From Amblyomma americanum (Eukaryota > Arthropoda > Arachnida > Ixodida > Ixodidae), in assembly GCF_052857255.1 (NCBI RefSeq), contig NC_135502.1, positions 190,723,257 to 190,787,256 of the forward strand: 64,000 nt of DNA. The letters are read 5' to 3'. The notes under the pieces are model-generated. The model was given only the letters and a program-made list of their open reading frames with translations. It searched no databases and had not been told where the DNA came from. A program made the translations under genes and the position numbers. This document shows positions 1-12,305 of the stretch, piece after piece; the stretch's first letter is position 1; each line of letters begins with the position of its first letter.

Positions 1-3000
1 GCCTGGTAGAACGAAGCCAAGAACCTGAACCAAAAAGGCGAAATGGTTCCTCAACATCACCTCGCTCAGAGTGCCACCATGCTCTTTGCCAAGGAACGAA
101 ACGTGACTCGATTTAAAAAGTGTGACGTCCATGTTGCAGCAGCTGCCAATGTTACGCTGGTGGCCGTGAACAGTGGTTGATCGGTTCCACAGGTGCTGAT
201 GCCGTGTTGCTCTATGTTTATTGTAGCGTTGTAACTCTCGGTAATACAGTAATTCAGCGTTTTCAGGTCGCTATCGTAAATGCAGGTGTTCACTCGAGCA
301 ATGTAGCCTGGTAAAACGAAGCCTAGAACCTGAACCAAAAAGTCGAAATGGTTCCTCAACATCTCCTCGCTCAGATTGCCACCATGCCCTGTGCCAAAGA
401 ACGAAACGTTACTGGATTTAAAGCAGTGTGACGTCAATGTTGCAGCAGCTGCCTATGTTACGCTAGTGGCCGTGAACAGTGGTGGATCGGTTCCACAGGT
501 GCTGAGGCCGTGTTGCTCGATGTTCATTGTAGCGTCGTCACTCTCGGTATTACAGTAATTAAGCGTTTTCAGGTCGCTGTCGTAATTGCAGGCGTTCAGT
601 CGAGCAATGCAGCCTGGTATAACGAAGCCAAGAACCTCATCAAAAAGACGAAATGGTTCCTGAACATCACCTCGATCAGGGTGCCACCACGCCTTGTGCC
701 AAAGAACGAAACGTAACTCGATTTAAAGTAGTGTGACGTTAATGTTGCAGCAGATGCAGATGTTACGCTGGGGGCCGTGAACAGTTTTGGATCGGTTCCA
801 CAGGGGCTGATGCCGTGTTCTCGATGTTCCTTGTAGAGTCGTAACCCCGGGTATTACACTAAATAGGCGTTTTCAGGTCGCTGTCTTAAATGCAGGTGTT
901 CACTTGAGCAATGCAGCCTGGTAGAACGAAGCCAAGAACCTGAACCAAAAGATGAAATGGTTCCTCAACATCACCTCGCTTAGAGTGCCACCATGCCCTG
1001 TGCCAAAGAACGAAACGTGACTCTATTTAGAGCAGTGTGACGCCAATGTTGCAGCAGCTGAATATGTTACGCTGGTGGAAGTGTACAGTGGTGGATCGGT
1101 TATACCGGTGCTGATGCCGTGTTGCTCGATGTTCTTTGCAGCGTCGTAAGTCTCAGTATTACAGTAATTAAGCGTTTTAAATCCGCTGTCGTAAATGCAC
1201 GTGTTCAGTCGAGCAATGCCGCCTGGTAGAACAAAGACAAGAACCTGAACCAAAAAGTCGAAATGGTTCCTCAACATCACCTCGCTCGGCTGCCACCACG
1301 CCCAGTTCAAAAGAACGAAGCTTGACTAGATTTATTGCAGTGTGACTTCAAGTTGCAGCAGCGGCCGAGGTTACGCTGAGGGCCGTGAACAGTGGTGGAT
1401 CGGTTCCAGAGGTGCTGATGCCGTGTTGCTTGATGTTATTTGTAGCGCCGTAACTCTCGGTATTACAGTATTTCAGCGTTTTCATGTCGCTGTCTTAAAG
1501 CAGGAGTTCATTCGAGCAATGCAGCCTGGTAGAACGAAGCCAAGAACCTGAACAAAAAAGACGAAATCGTTCGTCAACTTCTCGCTCAGAGTGCCACCAT
1601 GCCCTGTGCCAAAGAACGAAACGTGACTCGATTTAAAGCAGTGTGACGTCAGTGTTGCAGCAGCTGCCTATGTTACGCTGGTGGCTGGGAACAGTGGTGG
1701 ATCGATTCCACCGGTGCTGATGCCGTGTTGCTCGATGTTCCTTGTATCGTCGTAACTCTCGGTAATACAGCAATTCAGCGTTTTCAGGTCGCTGTCGTAA
1801 ATGCAGGTGTTCACTCGAGCAATGTAGCCTGGTAAAACGAAGCCTAGAACCTGAACCAAAAAGACGAAATGGTTCCTCAACATCTCCTCGCTCAGAGTGC
1901 CACCATGCCCTGTGCCAAAGAAGGAAACGTGACTCGATTTAAAGCAGTGTGACGTCAATGTTGCAGCAGCTGCCTATGTTACGCTGGTGGCCGTGAACAG
2001 TGGTGGATCGGTTCCACCGGTGTTGATGCCGTGTTGCTCGATGTTTTTTGTAGCGTCGTAACTCTAGTTATTACAGTAATTAAGCGTTTTCAGGTCGCTG
2101 TCGTAAATGCAGGTGTTCAGTCGAGCAATGCAGCCTGGTAGAACGAAGCCAAGAACCTGAACCAAAAAGACGAAATGGTTCCTCAACATCACCTCGCTCA
2201 GAGTGCCACCATGCCTTGTGCCAAAGAACGAAACGTGGCTCGATTTAAAGCAGTGTGACGTCAATGTTGCAGCAGCTGCCTATGTTGCGCTGGTGGCCGT
2301 GAACAGTGGTGGATCGGTTCCACCGGTGCTGATGCCGTGTTGCTCGATGTTCTTTGTAGCGTCGTAACTCTAGGTATTACAGTAATTAGGCGTTTTCAGG
2401 TCGCTGTCTTAAATGCAGGTGTTCACTCGTGCAATGCAGCCTGGTAGAACGAAGCCAAGAACCTGAACCAAAAGATGAAATGGTTCCTCAACATCACCTC
2501 GCTTAGAGTGCCAAAATGCCCTGTGCCAAAGAACGAAAGGTGACTATTTAAAGCAGTGTGACGCCAATGTTGCAGCAGCTGAATATGTTACGCTGGTGGC
2601 CGTGTACAGTGGTGGACCGGTTCCACCGGTGCTGATGCCGTTTTGCTCGATGTTCTTTGTAGCGTCGTAAATCTCAGTATTACAGTCATTAAGCGTTTTA
2701 AATCCGCTGTCGTAAATGCAGGTGTTCAGTCGAGCAATGCAGCCTGGTAGAACGAAGCCAAGAACCTCAACCAAAAAGACGAAATGGTTCCTCAACATCA
2801 CCTCGATCAGTGCACCACCATGCCCAGTGCCAAAGAACGAAACGTGCCTCGATTTATAGCAGTGTGACGACAATGTTGCAGCAGCTGCCGATGTTACGCT
2901 GGGGGACGTGAACAGCGGTGATTCGGTTCCACACGTGATGAGGCCGTGTTGCACGATGTTCCTTGTAGCGTCGTAACCACCGGTATTACAGTAATGCAGC

Positions 3001-6000
3001 GTTTTCACGTCTCTGTCTTAAATGCAGGTATTCACTCGAGCAATGCAGCCTGGTGGAACGAAGCCAAGAACCTGAACGAAAAAGTCGAAATGGTTCCTCA
3101 ACATCACCTCGCACAGGGTGCCACCAAGCCCAGTTCAAAAGAACGAAGCTTGACTAGATTTATTGCAGTGTGACTTCATGTTGCAGCAGCTGCCGATGTT
3201 ACGCTGGAGTACGTGAACAGTGGTGAATCGGTTCCACACGTTCTGATGCCATGTTGCTCGATTTTCCTTGTAGCGTCGTAACCTTGGGCATCACAGTAAT
3301 TCAGCGTTTCCAGGTCGCTGTCTTAAATGCAGGTGTTCACTTGAGCAATCCAGCCTGGTAGAACGAAGCCAAGAACCTGAACCAAAAAGACGAAATGGTT
3401 CCTCAACATCACCTCGCTTAGAGTGCCACCATGCCCTGTGCTAAAGAACGAAACCTGCCGTCAATGTTGTACCAGCGGTCGATGTTACGCTGAGGGCCGT
3501 GAACAGTGGTGGATCGGTTCCACAGGTACTGATGCCGTTGTTGCTCGATGTTCCTTGCATCGTCGTAACTCTCGGTAATACAGCAATTCAGCTTTTTCGG
3601 GTCGCTGTCGTAAATGCAGGTATTCACTCGAGCAATGTAGCCTGGTAAAACGAAGCCTAGAACCTGAACCAAAAAGACGAAATGGTTCCTCAACATCTCC
3701 TCGCTCAGAGTGCCACAATGCCCCGTGCCAAAGAACGAAACGTGACTCGATTTAAAGCAGTGTGACGTCAATGTTGCAGCAGCTGCCTATGTTGCGCTGG
3801 TGGCCGTGAACAGTGGTGGATCGGTTCCACCGGTGCTGATGCCGTGTTGCTCGATGTTCTTTGTAGCGTCGTAACTCTAGGTATTACAGTAATTAGGCGT
3901 TTTCAGGTCGCTGTCGTAAATGCAGGTGTTCAGTCGAGCAATGCAGCCTGGTAGAACGAAGCCATGAACCTGAACCAAAAAGACGAAATGGTTCCTCAAC
4001 ATCACCTCGCTCAGAGTGCCACAATGCCTTGTGGCAAAGAATGAAACGTGACTCGATTTAAAGCATTGTGACGTCAATGTTGCAGCTGATGCCGATGTTA
4101 CGCTGGGGGCCATGAACAGTGGTGGATCGGTTCCACAGGAGCTGATGCCGTGCTTCTCGATGTTCTTTGTAGCGTCGTAACTCTAGGTATTACAGTATTT
4201 AAGCGTTTTCAGGTCGCTGCCGTAAATGCAGGTGTTCAGTCGAGCAATGCAGCCTTGTAGAACAAAGCCAAGAACCTGAACCAAAAAGACGAAATGGTTC
4301 CTCAACATCACCTCGCTCAGGGTGCCACCACGCCCAGTTCAAAAGAACGAGGAGTGACTAGATTTATTGCAGTGTGACATCATGTTGCAGCAGCTGCCGA
4401 TGTTACGCTGGAGCACGTGAACAGTGGTGAATCGGTTCCACACGTTCTGATGCCATGTTGCTCGATTTTCCTTGTAGCGTCGTAACCCTGGGTATCACAG
4501 CATTCAGCGTTTTCATGTCGCTGTCTTAAAGCAGGTGTTCATTCGAGCAATGCAGCCTGGTAGAACGAAGCCAAGAACCTGAACCAAAAAGACGAAATCG
4601 TTCGTCAACTTCTCGCTCAGAGTGCCACCATGTCCTGTGCCAAAGAACGAAACGTGACTCGATTTAAAGCAGTGTGACGTCAGTGTTTCAGCAGCTGCCT
4701 ATGTTACGCTGGTGGCTGGGAACAGTGGTGGATCGATTCCACCGCTGCTGATGCCGTGTTGCTCGATGTTCCTTGTATCGTCGTAACTCTCGGTAGTACA
4801 GCAATTCAGCGTTTTCAGGTCGCTGTCGTAAATGCAGGTGTTCACTCGAGCAATGTAGCCTGGTAAAACGAAGCCTAGAACCTGAACCAAAAAGACGAAA
4901 TGGTTCCTCAACATCTCCTCGCTCAGAGTGCCACCATGCCCTATGCCAAAGAACGAAACGTGACTCGATTTAAAGCAGTGTGACGTCAATGTTACAGCAG
5001 CTGCCTATGTTATGCTGGTGGCCGTGAACAGTGGTGGATCGGTTCCACCGGTGTTGATGCCGTGTTGCTCGATGTTCTTTGTAGCGTCGTAACTCTAGGT
5101 ATTACAGTAATTAAGCGTTTTCAGGTCGCTGTCGTAAATGCAGGTGTTCAGTCGAGCAATGCAGCCTGGTAGAACGAAGCCAAGAACCTGAACCAAAAAG
5201 ACGAAATGGTTCCTCAACATCACCTCGCTCAGAGTGCCACCATGCCTTGTGGCAAAGAATCAAACGTGACTCGATTTAAAGCTGTGTGGCGTCAATGTTG
5301 CAGCTGATGCCGATGTTACGCTGGGGGCCGTGAACAGTGGTGGATCGGTTCCACACGTTCTGATGCCGTGCTGCTCGATGTTCTTTGTAGCGTCGTAACT
5401 CTAGGTATTACAGTAATTAAGCGTTTTCAGGTCGCTGTCGTAAATGCAGGTGTTCAGTCGAGCAATGCAGCCTTGTAGAACGAAGCCAAGAACCTGAACC
5501 AAAAAGACGAAATGGTTCCTCAACATCACCTCGCTCAGGGTGCCACCGCGCCCAGTTCAAAAGAACGAAGAGTGACTAGATTTATTGCAGTGTGACGTCA
5601 TGTTGCAGCAGCTGCCGATGTTACGCTGGAGCACGTGAACAGTGGTGAATCGGTTCCACACGTTCTGATGCCATGTTGCTGGGTTTTCCTTGTAGCGTCG
5701 TAGCCCTGGGTATCACTGTAATTCAGCGTTTTCAGGTCGCTGCCTTAAATGCAGGTATTCACTCGAGCAATGCAGCCTGGTAGAACGAAGCCAAGGACCT
5801 GGACCAAAAAGATGAAATGGTTCCTCAACATCACCTCGCTTAGAGTGCCACCATGCCCTGTGCTAAATAACGAAAAATGACTCGATTTAAAGCAGTGTCA
5901 CGTCAATGTTGCAGCAGCTGCCTATGTTACGCTGGGGGCCGTGAACAGTGGTGGATCGGTTCCACAGATGCTGATGCCGTGTTGCTCGACGTTCTTGTAG

Positions 6001-6510
6001 CGTCGTAACTCTCGGTATTACAGTAATTAAGCGTTTTCAGGTCGCTGTCTTAAATGCAGGTGTTCACTCGAGCAATGCAGCCTGGTAGAACGCAGCCAAG
6101 AACCTGAACCAAAATTCGAAATGGTTCCTCAACATCACCTCACTCAGGGTGCCACCACACCCAGTTCAAAAGAACGAAGCTTGACTAGATTTATTGCAGG
6201 GTGACTTCATGTTGCAGTAGCTGCCGATGTTACGCTGGAGCACGTGAACAGTGGTCAATCGGTTCCACACGTTCTAATGCCATGTTGCTCGATTCTCCTT
6301 GTAGCGTCGTAACCCTGGGTATCACAGTAATTCAGCGTTTTCAGGTCGCTGTCTTAAATGCAGGAGTTCACTCGAGCAATGCAGCCTGGTAGAACGAAGC
6401 CAAGAACCTCAACCAAAAGACGAAATGGATCCTCATCATCACCTCGCTTAGAGTGCCACCATGCCCTGTGCCAAAGAACGAAACCTGACTCGATTTAAAG
6501 CAGTGTGACG
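1..6510. repeat. Left mosaic block of the satellite
   Basis: About 21 monomers that do not follow the main 13.4-kb HOR. Bases 1-436 repeat at 7,908-8,343 (offset 7,907). Bases 434 to about 1,470 repeat at 6,511 to about 7,547 (offset 6,077). Bases about 1,470-2,235 repeat at about 4,501-5,266 (offset 3,031). These offsets are close to 26, 20 and 10 monomers. A shortened monomer lies around 3,440-3,480, where about 20 bp before the TGACGTCA position are missing. No gene is seen. Confidence 0.8.
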
Positions 6511-6837
6511 TCAATGTTGCAGCAGCTGCCTATGTTACGCTGGTGGCCGTGAACAGTGGTGGATCGGTTCCACAGGTGCTGAGGCCGTGTTGCTCGATGT
6601 TCATTGTAGCGTCGTCACTCTCGGTATTATAGTAATTAAGCGTTTTCAGGTCGCTGTCGTAATTGCAGGCGTTCAGTCGAGCAATGCAGCCTGGTATAAC
6701 GAAGCCAAGAACCTCATCCAAAAAGACGAAATGGTTCCTGAACATCACCTCGATCAGGGTGCCACCACGCCTTGTGCCAAAGAACGAAACGTAACTCGAT
6801 TTAAAGTAGTGTGACGTCAATGTTGCAGCAGATGCCG

Positions 6838-8340
6838 ATGTTACGCTGGGGGCCGTGAACAGTTTTGGATCGGTTCCACAGGGGCTGATGCCGTGTTCTC
6901 GATGTTCCTTGTAGAGTCGTAACCCCGGGTATTACACTAAATAAGCGTTTTCAGGTCGCTGTCGTAAATGCAGGTGTTCACTTGAGCAATGCAGCCTGGT
7001 AGAACGAAGCCAAGAACCTGAACCAAAAGATGAAATGGTTCCTCAACATCACCTCGCTTAGAGTGCCACCATGCCCTGTGCCAAAGAACGAAACGTGACT
7101 CTATTTAGAGCAGTGTGACTCCAATGTTGCAGCAGCTGAATATGTTACGCTGGTGGAAGTGTACAGTGGTGGATCGGTTATACCGGTGCTGATGCCGTGT
7201 TGCTCGATGTTATTTCCAGCGTCGTAAGTATCAGTATTACAGTTTTAAGCGTTTTAAATCCGCTGTCGTAAATGCAGGTGTTCAGTCGAGCAATGCCGCC
7301 TGGTAGAACAAAGACAAGAACCTGAACCAAAAAGTCGAAATGGTTCCTCAACATCACCTCGCTCGGCTGCCACCACGCCCAGTTCAAAAGAACGAAGCTT
7401 GACTAGATTTATTGCAGTGTGACTTCAAGTTGCAGCAGCGGCCGAGGTTACGCTGAGGGCCGTGAACAGTGGTGGATCGGTTCCAGAGGTGCTGATGCCG
7501 TGTTGCTTGATGTTATTTGTAGCGCCGTAACTCTCGGTATTACAGTAATTCAGCGTTTTCAGGTCGCTGTCGTAAATGCAGGTGTTCAGTCGAGCAATGC
7601 AGTTTGGTAAAACAAAGCCAAGCACCTCAACCAAAAACACGAAATCGTTCCTCAACACCACCTCGCTCAGGCTGCCGCCATACCCAGTTCCTAAGAATGA
7701 AGCGTGAGTCGATTTATAGCAGTGTGACATCAATGTTGTAGCAGCGGCCGATGTTACGCTGAGGGCCGTGAACAGTGGGGAATCGGTTCCACAGGTGCTC
7801 ATGCCGAGGTGCTCGATTTTCCTTGTAGCGTCGTAACCCTCGGTATTACACTAGATAAGCGTTTTCAGGTCGCTGTCTTAAATGCAGGTGTTCATTCGAG
7901 CTATGCAGCCTGGTAGAACGAAGCCAAGAACCTGAACCAAAAAGGCGAAATGGTTCCTCAACATCACCTCGCTCAGAGTGCCACCATGCTCTTTGCCAAG
8001 GAACGAAACGTGACTCGATTTAAAAAGTGTGACGTCCATGTTGCAGCAGCTGCCAATGTTACGCTGGTGGCCGTGAACAGTGGTTGATCGGTTCCACAGG
8101 TGCTGATGCCGTGTTGCTCTATGTTTATTGTAGCGTTGTAACTCTCGGTAATACAGTAATTCAGCGTTTTCAGGTCGCTATCGTAAATGCAGGTGTTCAC
8201 TCGAGCAATGTAGCCTGGTAAAACGAAGCCTAGAACCTGAACCAAAAAGTCGAAATGGTTCCTCAACATCTCCTCGCTCAGATTGCCACCATGCCCTGTG
8301 CCAAAGAACGAAACGTTACTGGATTTAAAGCAGTGTGACG
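6838..8340. repeat. Segmental duplicate, first copy (offset 3,965)
   Basis: Matches 10,803-12,305 almost without change by eye, about five monomers. Shared rare variants include AACAGTTTTGGATCGG after the GGGGGCC motif, GTTATACCGGTGC, and GCAGTTTGGTAAAACAAAGCC. The offset of 3,965 bp is 13 monomers. Edges are approximate because flanking monomers are themselves related. Confidence 0.85.
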
Positions 8341-10812
8341 TCATTGTTGCAGCAGCTGCCTATGTTACGCTGGTGGCCGTGAACAGTGATGGATCGGTTC
8401 CACCGGTGCTGATGCCGTGTTGCTCGATGTTCCTTGTAGCGTCGTAACTCTCGGTATTACAGTAAATAAGCGTTTTCAGGTCGCTGTCGTAAATGCAGGT
8501 GTTCAGTCGAGCAATGCAGCCTTGTAGAACGAAACCAAGAACCTCAACCAAAAAGACGAAATGGTTCTTCAATATCACCTCGCTCAGGGTGCCACCATAC
8601 CCTGTTCCTAAGAATGAAGCGTGAGTCGATTTACAGCAGTGTGACATCAATGTTGTAGCAGCGGCCGATGTTACGCTGAGGGCCGTGAACAGTGGTGAAT
8701 CGGTTCCACAGGTGCTGATGCCGTGTTGCTCGATATTCGTTGTAGCGCCGTAACTCTCGGTATTACAATAAATAAGCGTTTTCAGGTCGCTGTCTTATAT
8801 GCAGGTGGTTATTCGAGCAATGCAGCCTGGTAGAACGAAGCCTAGAACCTGAACAAAAAAGGCCAAATGGTTCCTCAACATCACCTCGCTCAGAGTGCCA
8901 CCATGTCCAGAGACAAGGAACGAAACGTGACTCGATTTAAAACACTGTGACGTCAATGCTGCAGCAGCTGCCGATGTTACGCTGGGGCACGTGAACAGTG
9001 GTGAATCGGTTCCACACGTGCTGATGCCATGTTGCTCGATTTTCCTTGTAGCGTCGTAACCCTGGGTATCACAGTAAATCAGCATTTTCAGGTCGCTGTC
9101 GTAAATGCAGGTGTTCACTCGAGCAATGCAGCCTGGTAGAACGAATCCAAGAACCTAACCAAAAAGACGAAATGGTTCCTCAACATCACTTCGCTCAGGG
9201 TGCCACCATGCCCAGTGCGAAAGAATTAAACGTGACTCGATTTAAAGCACTGTGACGTCAATGTTGCAGCAGAAGCCGATGTTACTATGGGGATCGTGAA
9301 CAGTGGTGGGTCGGTTCCACAGGCTCTGATGTCGTGTTCCTCGATGCTCCTTGTAGCGTCGTAACTCTCGGTATTACAGTAACTCAGCGTTTTCAGGTCG
9401 CTGTCGTAAATACAGGTGTTCACTCGAGCAATGCAGCCTGGTAGAACGAAGCCAAGAACCTGAGCCAAAAAGACGAAATGGCTCCTACACATTGCCTCGC
9501 TCAGAGTGCCACCATGCCTTGTGCCAAAGAACGAAACGTAACTCGATTTAAAGTAGTGTGACGTCAATCTTGCAGCAGATGCCGATGTTACGCTGGGGGC
9601 CGTGAACAGTGGTGGATCGGTTCCACAGGGGATTATGCCGTGTTCTCGATGTTCCTTGTAGCGTCGTATTCTTGGGTATCACACTAATTCAGCGTTTTCA
9701 GGTCGCTGTCTTAAATGCAGGTGTTCACTCGAGCAATGCAGCCTGGTAGAACGAAGCCAAGAACCTCAACCAAAAAGACGAAATGGTTCCTCAACATCAC
9801 CTCGATCAGTGCACCACCATGCCCAGTGCCAAAGAACGAAACGTGCCTCTATTTATAGCAGTGTGACGTCAATGTTGCAGCAGCTGCCCATGTTACGCTG
9901 GGGGACGTGAACAGTGGTGACTCGGTTCCACACGTGATGATGCCGTGTTGCTCGATGTTCGTTGGAGCGTCGTAACCATCGGTATTACAGTAATTCAGCG
10001 TTTACAGGTCTCTGTCTTAAATGCAGGTATTCACTCGAGCAATGCAGCTGGCAGAACGAAGCCAAGAACCTGAACCAAAAAGACGAAATCGTTCCTCAAC
10101 ATCTCGCTCAGAGTGCCACCATGCCCTGTGCCAAAAACGAAACGTGACTCGATTTAAAGCAGTGTGACGGCAATGTTGCAGCAGCTGCCTATATTACGCT
10201 GGTGGCCGTGAACAGTAGTGGATCGGTTCCACCGGTGCTGATGCCGTGCTGCTCGATGTTCCTTGTAGCGTCGTAACTCTCCGTATTACAGTAATTAGGC
10301 GTTTTCAGGTCGCTGTCGTAAATGCAGGTGTTCACTCGAGCAATGCAGCCTGGTAAAACGAAGCCAAGAACCTCAACCAAAAAGTCGAAATGGTTCCTCA
10401 ACATCCCCTCACACAGGGTGCCACCATGCCCAGTGCCAAAGAACGAAGTGTGACTAGATTTAAAGCAGTGTGACGTCAATGTTGTAGCAGCTGCCGATGT
10501 TACTATGGGGATCCTGAACAGTGGTGGGTCGGTTCCACAGGTGCTGATGTCGTGTTCCTCGATGCTCCTTGTAGCGTCGTAACTGTCGGTATTGCAGTAA
10601 TTCAGCGTTTTAAGGTCGCTGTCGTAAAAGCAGGTGTTCACTCGAGCAATGCAGCCTGGTAGAACGAAGCCAAGAACCTGAGCCAAAAAGACGAGATGGC
10701 TCCTACACATTGCCTCGCTCAGAGTGCCACCATGCCTTCTGCCAAAGAACGAAACGTAACTCAATTTAAAGTAGTGTGACGTCAATGTTGCAGCAGATGC
10801 CGATGTTACGCT
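8341..10812. repeat. Segmental duplicate, first copy (offset 5,492)
   Basis: Matches 13,833-16,304 over about 2.47 kb (eight monomers), nearly identical on spot comparison. Shared markers are GTCCAGAGACAAGG, GATCGTGAACAGTGGTGGG, GCAGCTGGCAGAACG and CTCCTACACATTGCC. The 5,492-bp offset equals 18 monomers. It directly abuts the 3,965-offset duplicate, so the two events share a breakpoint. Confidence 0.85.
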
Positions 10813-12305
10813 GGGGGCCGTGAACAGTTTTGGATCGGTTCCACAGGGGCTGATGCCGTGTTCTCGATGTTCCTTGTAGAGTCGTAACCCCGGGTATTAC
10901 ACTAAATAAGCGTTTTCAGGTCGCTGTCGTAAATGCAGGTGTTCACTTGAGCAATGCAGCCTGGTAGAACGAAGCCAAGAACCTGAACCAAAAGATGAAA
11001 TGGTTCCTCAACATCACCTCGCTTAGAGTGCCACCATGCCCTGTGCCAAAGAACGAAACGTGACTCTATTTAGAGCAGTGTGACTCCAATGTTGCAGCAG
11101 CTGAATATGTTACGCTGGTGGAAGTGTACAGTGGTGGATCGGTTATACCGGTGCTGATGCCGTGTTGCTCGATGTTATTTCCAGCGTCGTAAGTATCAGT
11201 ATTACAGTTTTAAGCGTTTTAAATCCGCTGTCGTAAATGCAGGTGTTCAGTCGAGCAATGCCGCCTGGTAGAACAAAGACAAGAACCTGAACCAAAAAGT
11301 CGAAATGGTTCCTCAACATCACCTCGCTCGGCTGCCACCACGCCCAGTTCAAAAGAACGAAGCTTGACTAGATTTATTGCAGTGTGACTTCAAGTTGCAG
11401 CAGCGGCCGAGGTTACGCTGAGGGCCGTGAACAGTGGTGGATCGGTTCCAGAGGTGCTGATGCCGTGTTGCTTGATGTTATTTGTAGCGCCGTAACTCTC
11501 GGTATTACAGTAATTCAGCGTTTTCAGGTCGCTGTCGTAAATGCAGGTGTTCAGTCGAGCAATGCAGTTTGGTAAAACAAAGCCAAGCACCTCAACCAAA
11601 AACACGAAATCGTTCCTCAACACCACCTCGCTCAGGCTGCCGCCATACCCAGTTCCTAAGAATGAAGCGTGAGTCGATTTATAGCAGTGTGACATCAATG
11701 TTGTAGCAGCGGCCGATGTTACGCTGAGGGCCGTGAACAGTGGGGAATCGGTTCCACAGGTGCTCATGCCGAGGTGCTCGATTTTCCTTGTAGCGTCGTA
11801 ACCCTCGGTATTACACTAGATAAGCGTTTTCAGGTCGCTGTCTTAAATGCAGGTGTTCATTCGAGCTATGCAGCCTGGTAGAACGAAGCCAAGAACCTGA
11901 ACCAAAAAGGCGAAATGGTTCCTCAACATCACCTCGCTCAGAGTGCCACCATGCTCTTTGCCAAGGAACGAAACGTGACTCGATTTAAAAAGTGTGACGT
12001 CCATGTTGCAGCAGCTGCCAATGTTACGCTGGTGGCCGTGAACAGTGGTTGATCGGTTCCACAGGTGCTGATGCCGTGTTGCTCTATGTTTATTGTAGCG
12101 TTGTAACTCTCGGTAATACAGTAATTCAGCGTTTTCAGGTCGCTATCGTAAATGCAGGTGTTCACTCGAGCAATGTAGCCTGGTAAAACGAAGCCTAGAA
12201 CCTGAACCAAAAAGTCGAAATGGTTCCTCAACATCTCCTCGCTCAGATTGCCACCATGCCCTGTGCCAAAGAACGAAACGTGACTCGATTTAAAAAAGTG
12301 TGACG
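10803..12305. repeat. Segmental duplicate, second copy (offset 3,965)
   Basis: Partner of 6,838-8,340. Its right portion, from about 11,517, also matches the main HOR at 23,719 onward (offset 12,202-12,203). This block therefore belongs to the contracted HOR copy upstream of alpha. Confidence 0.85.

Noticed and set aside
2205..2213. GCCACCATG, a perfect Kozak-like start, repeated in many monomers
   Set aside because: The frame from this ATG is closed after about 15 codons at the GTGTGA before the CRE palindrome in typical units. It is a chance match inside the satellite.
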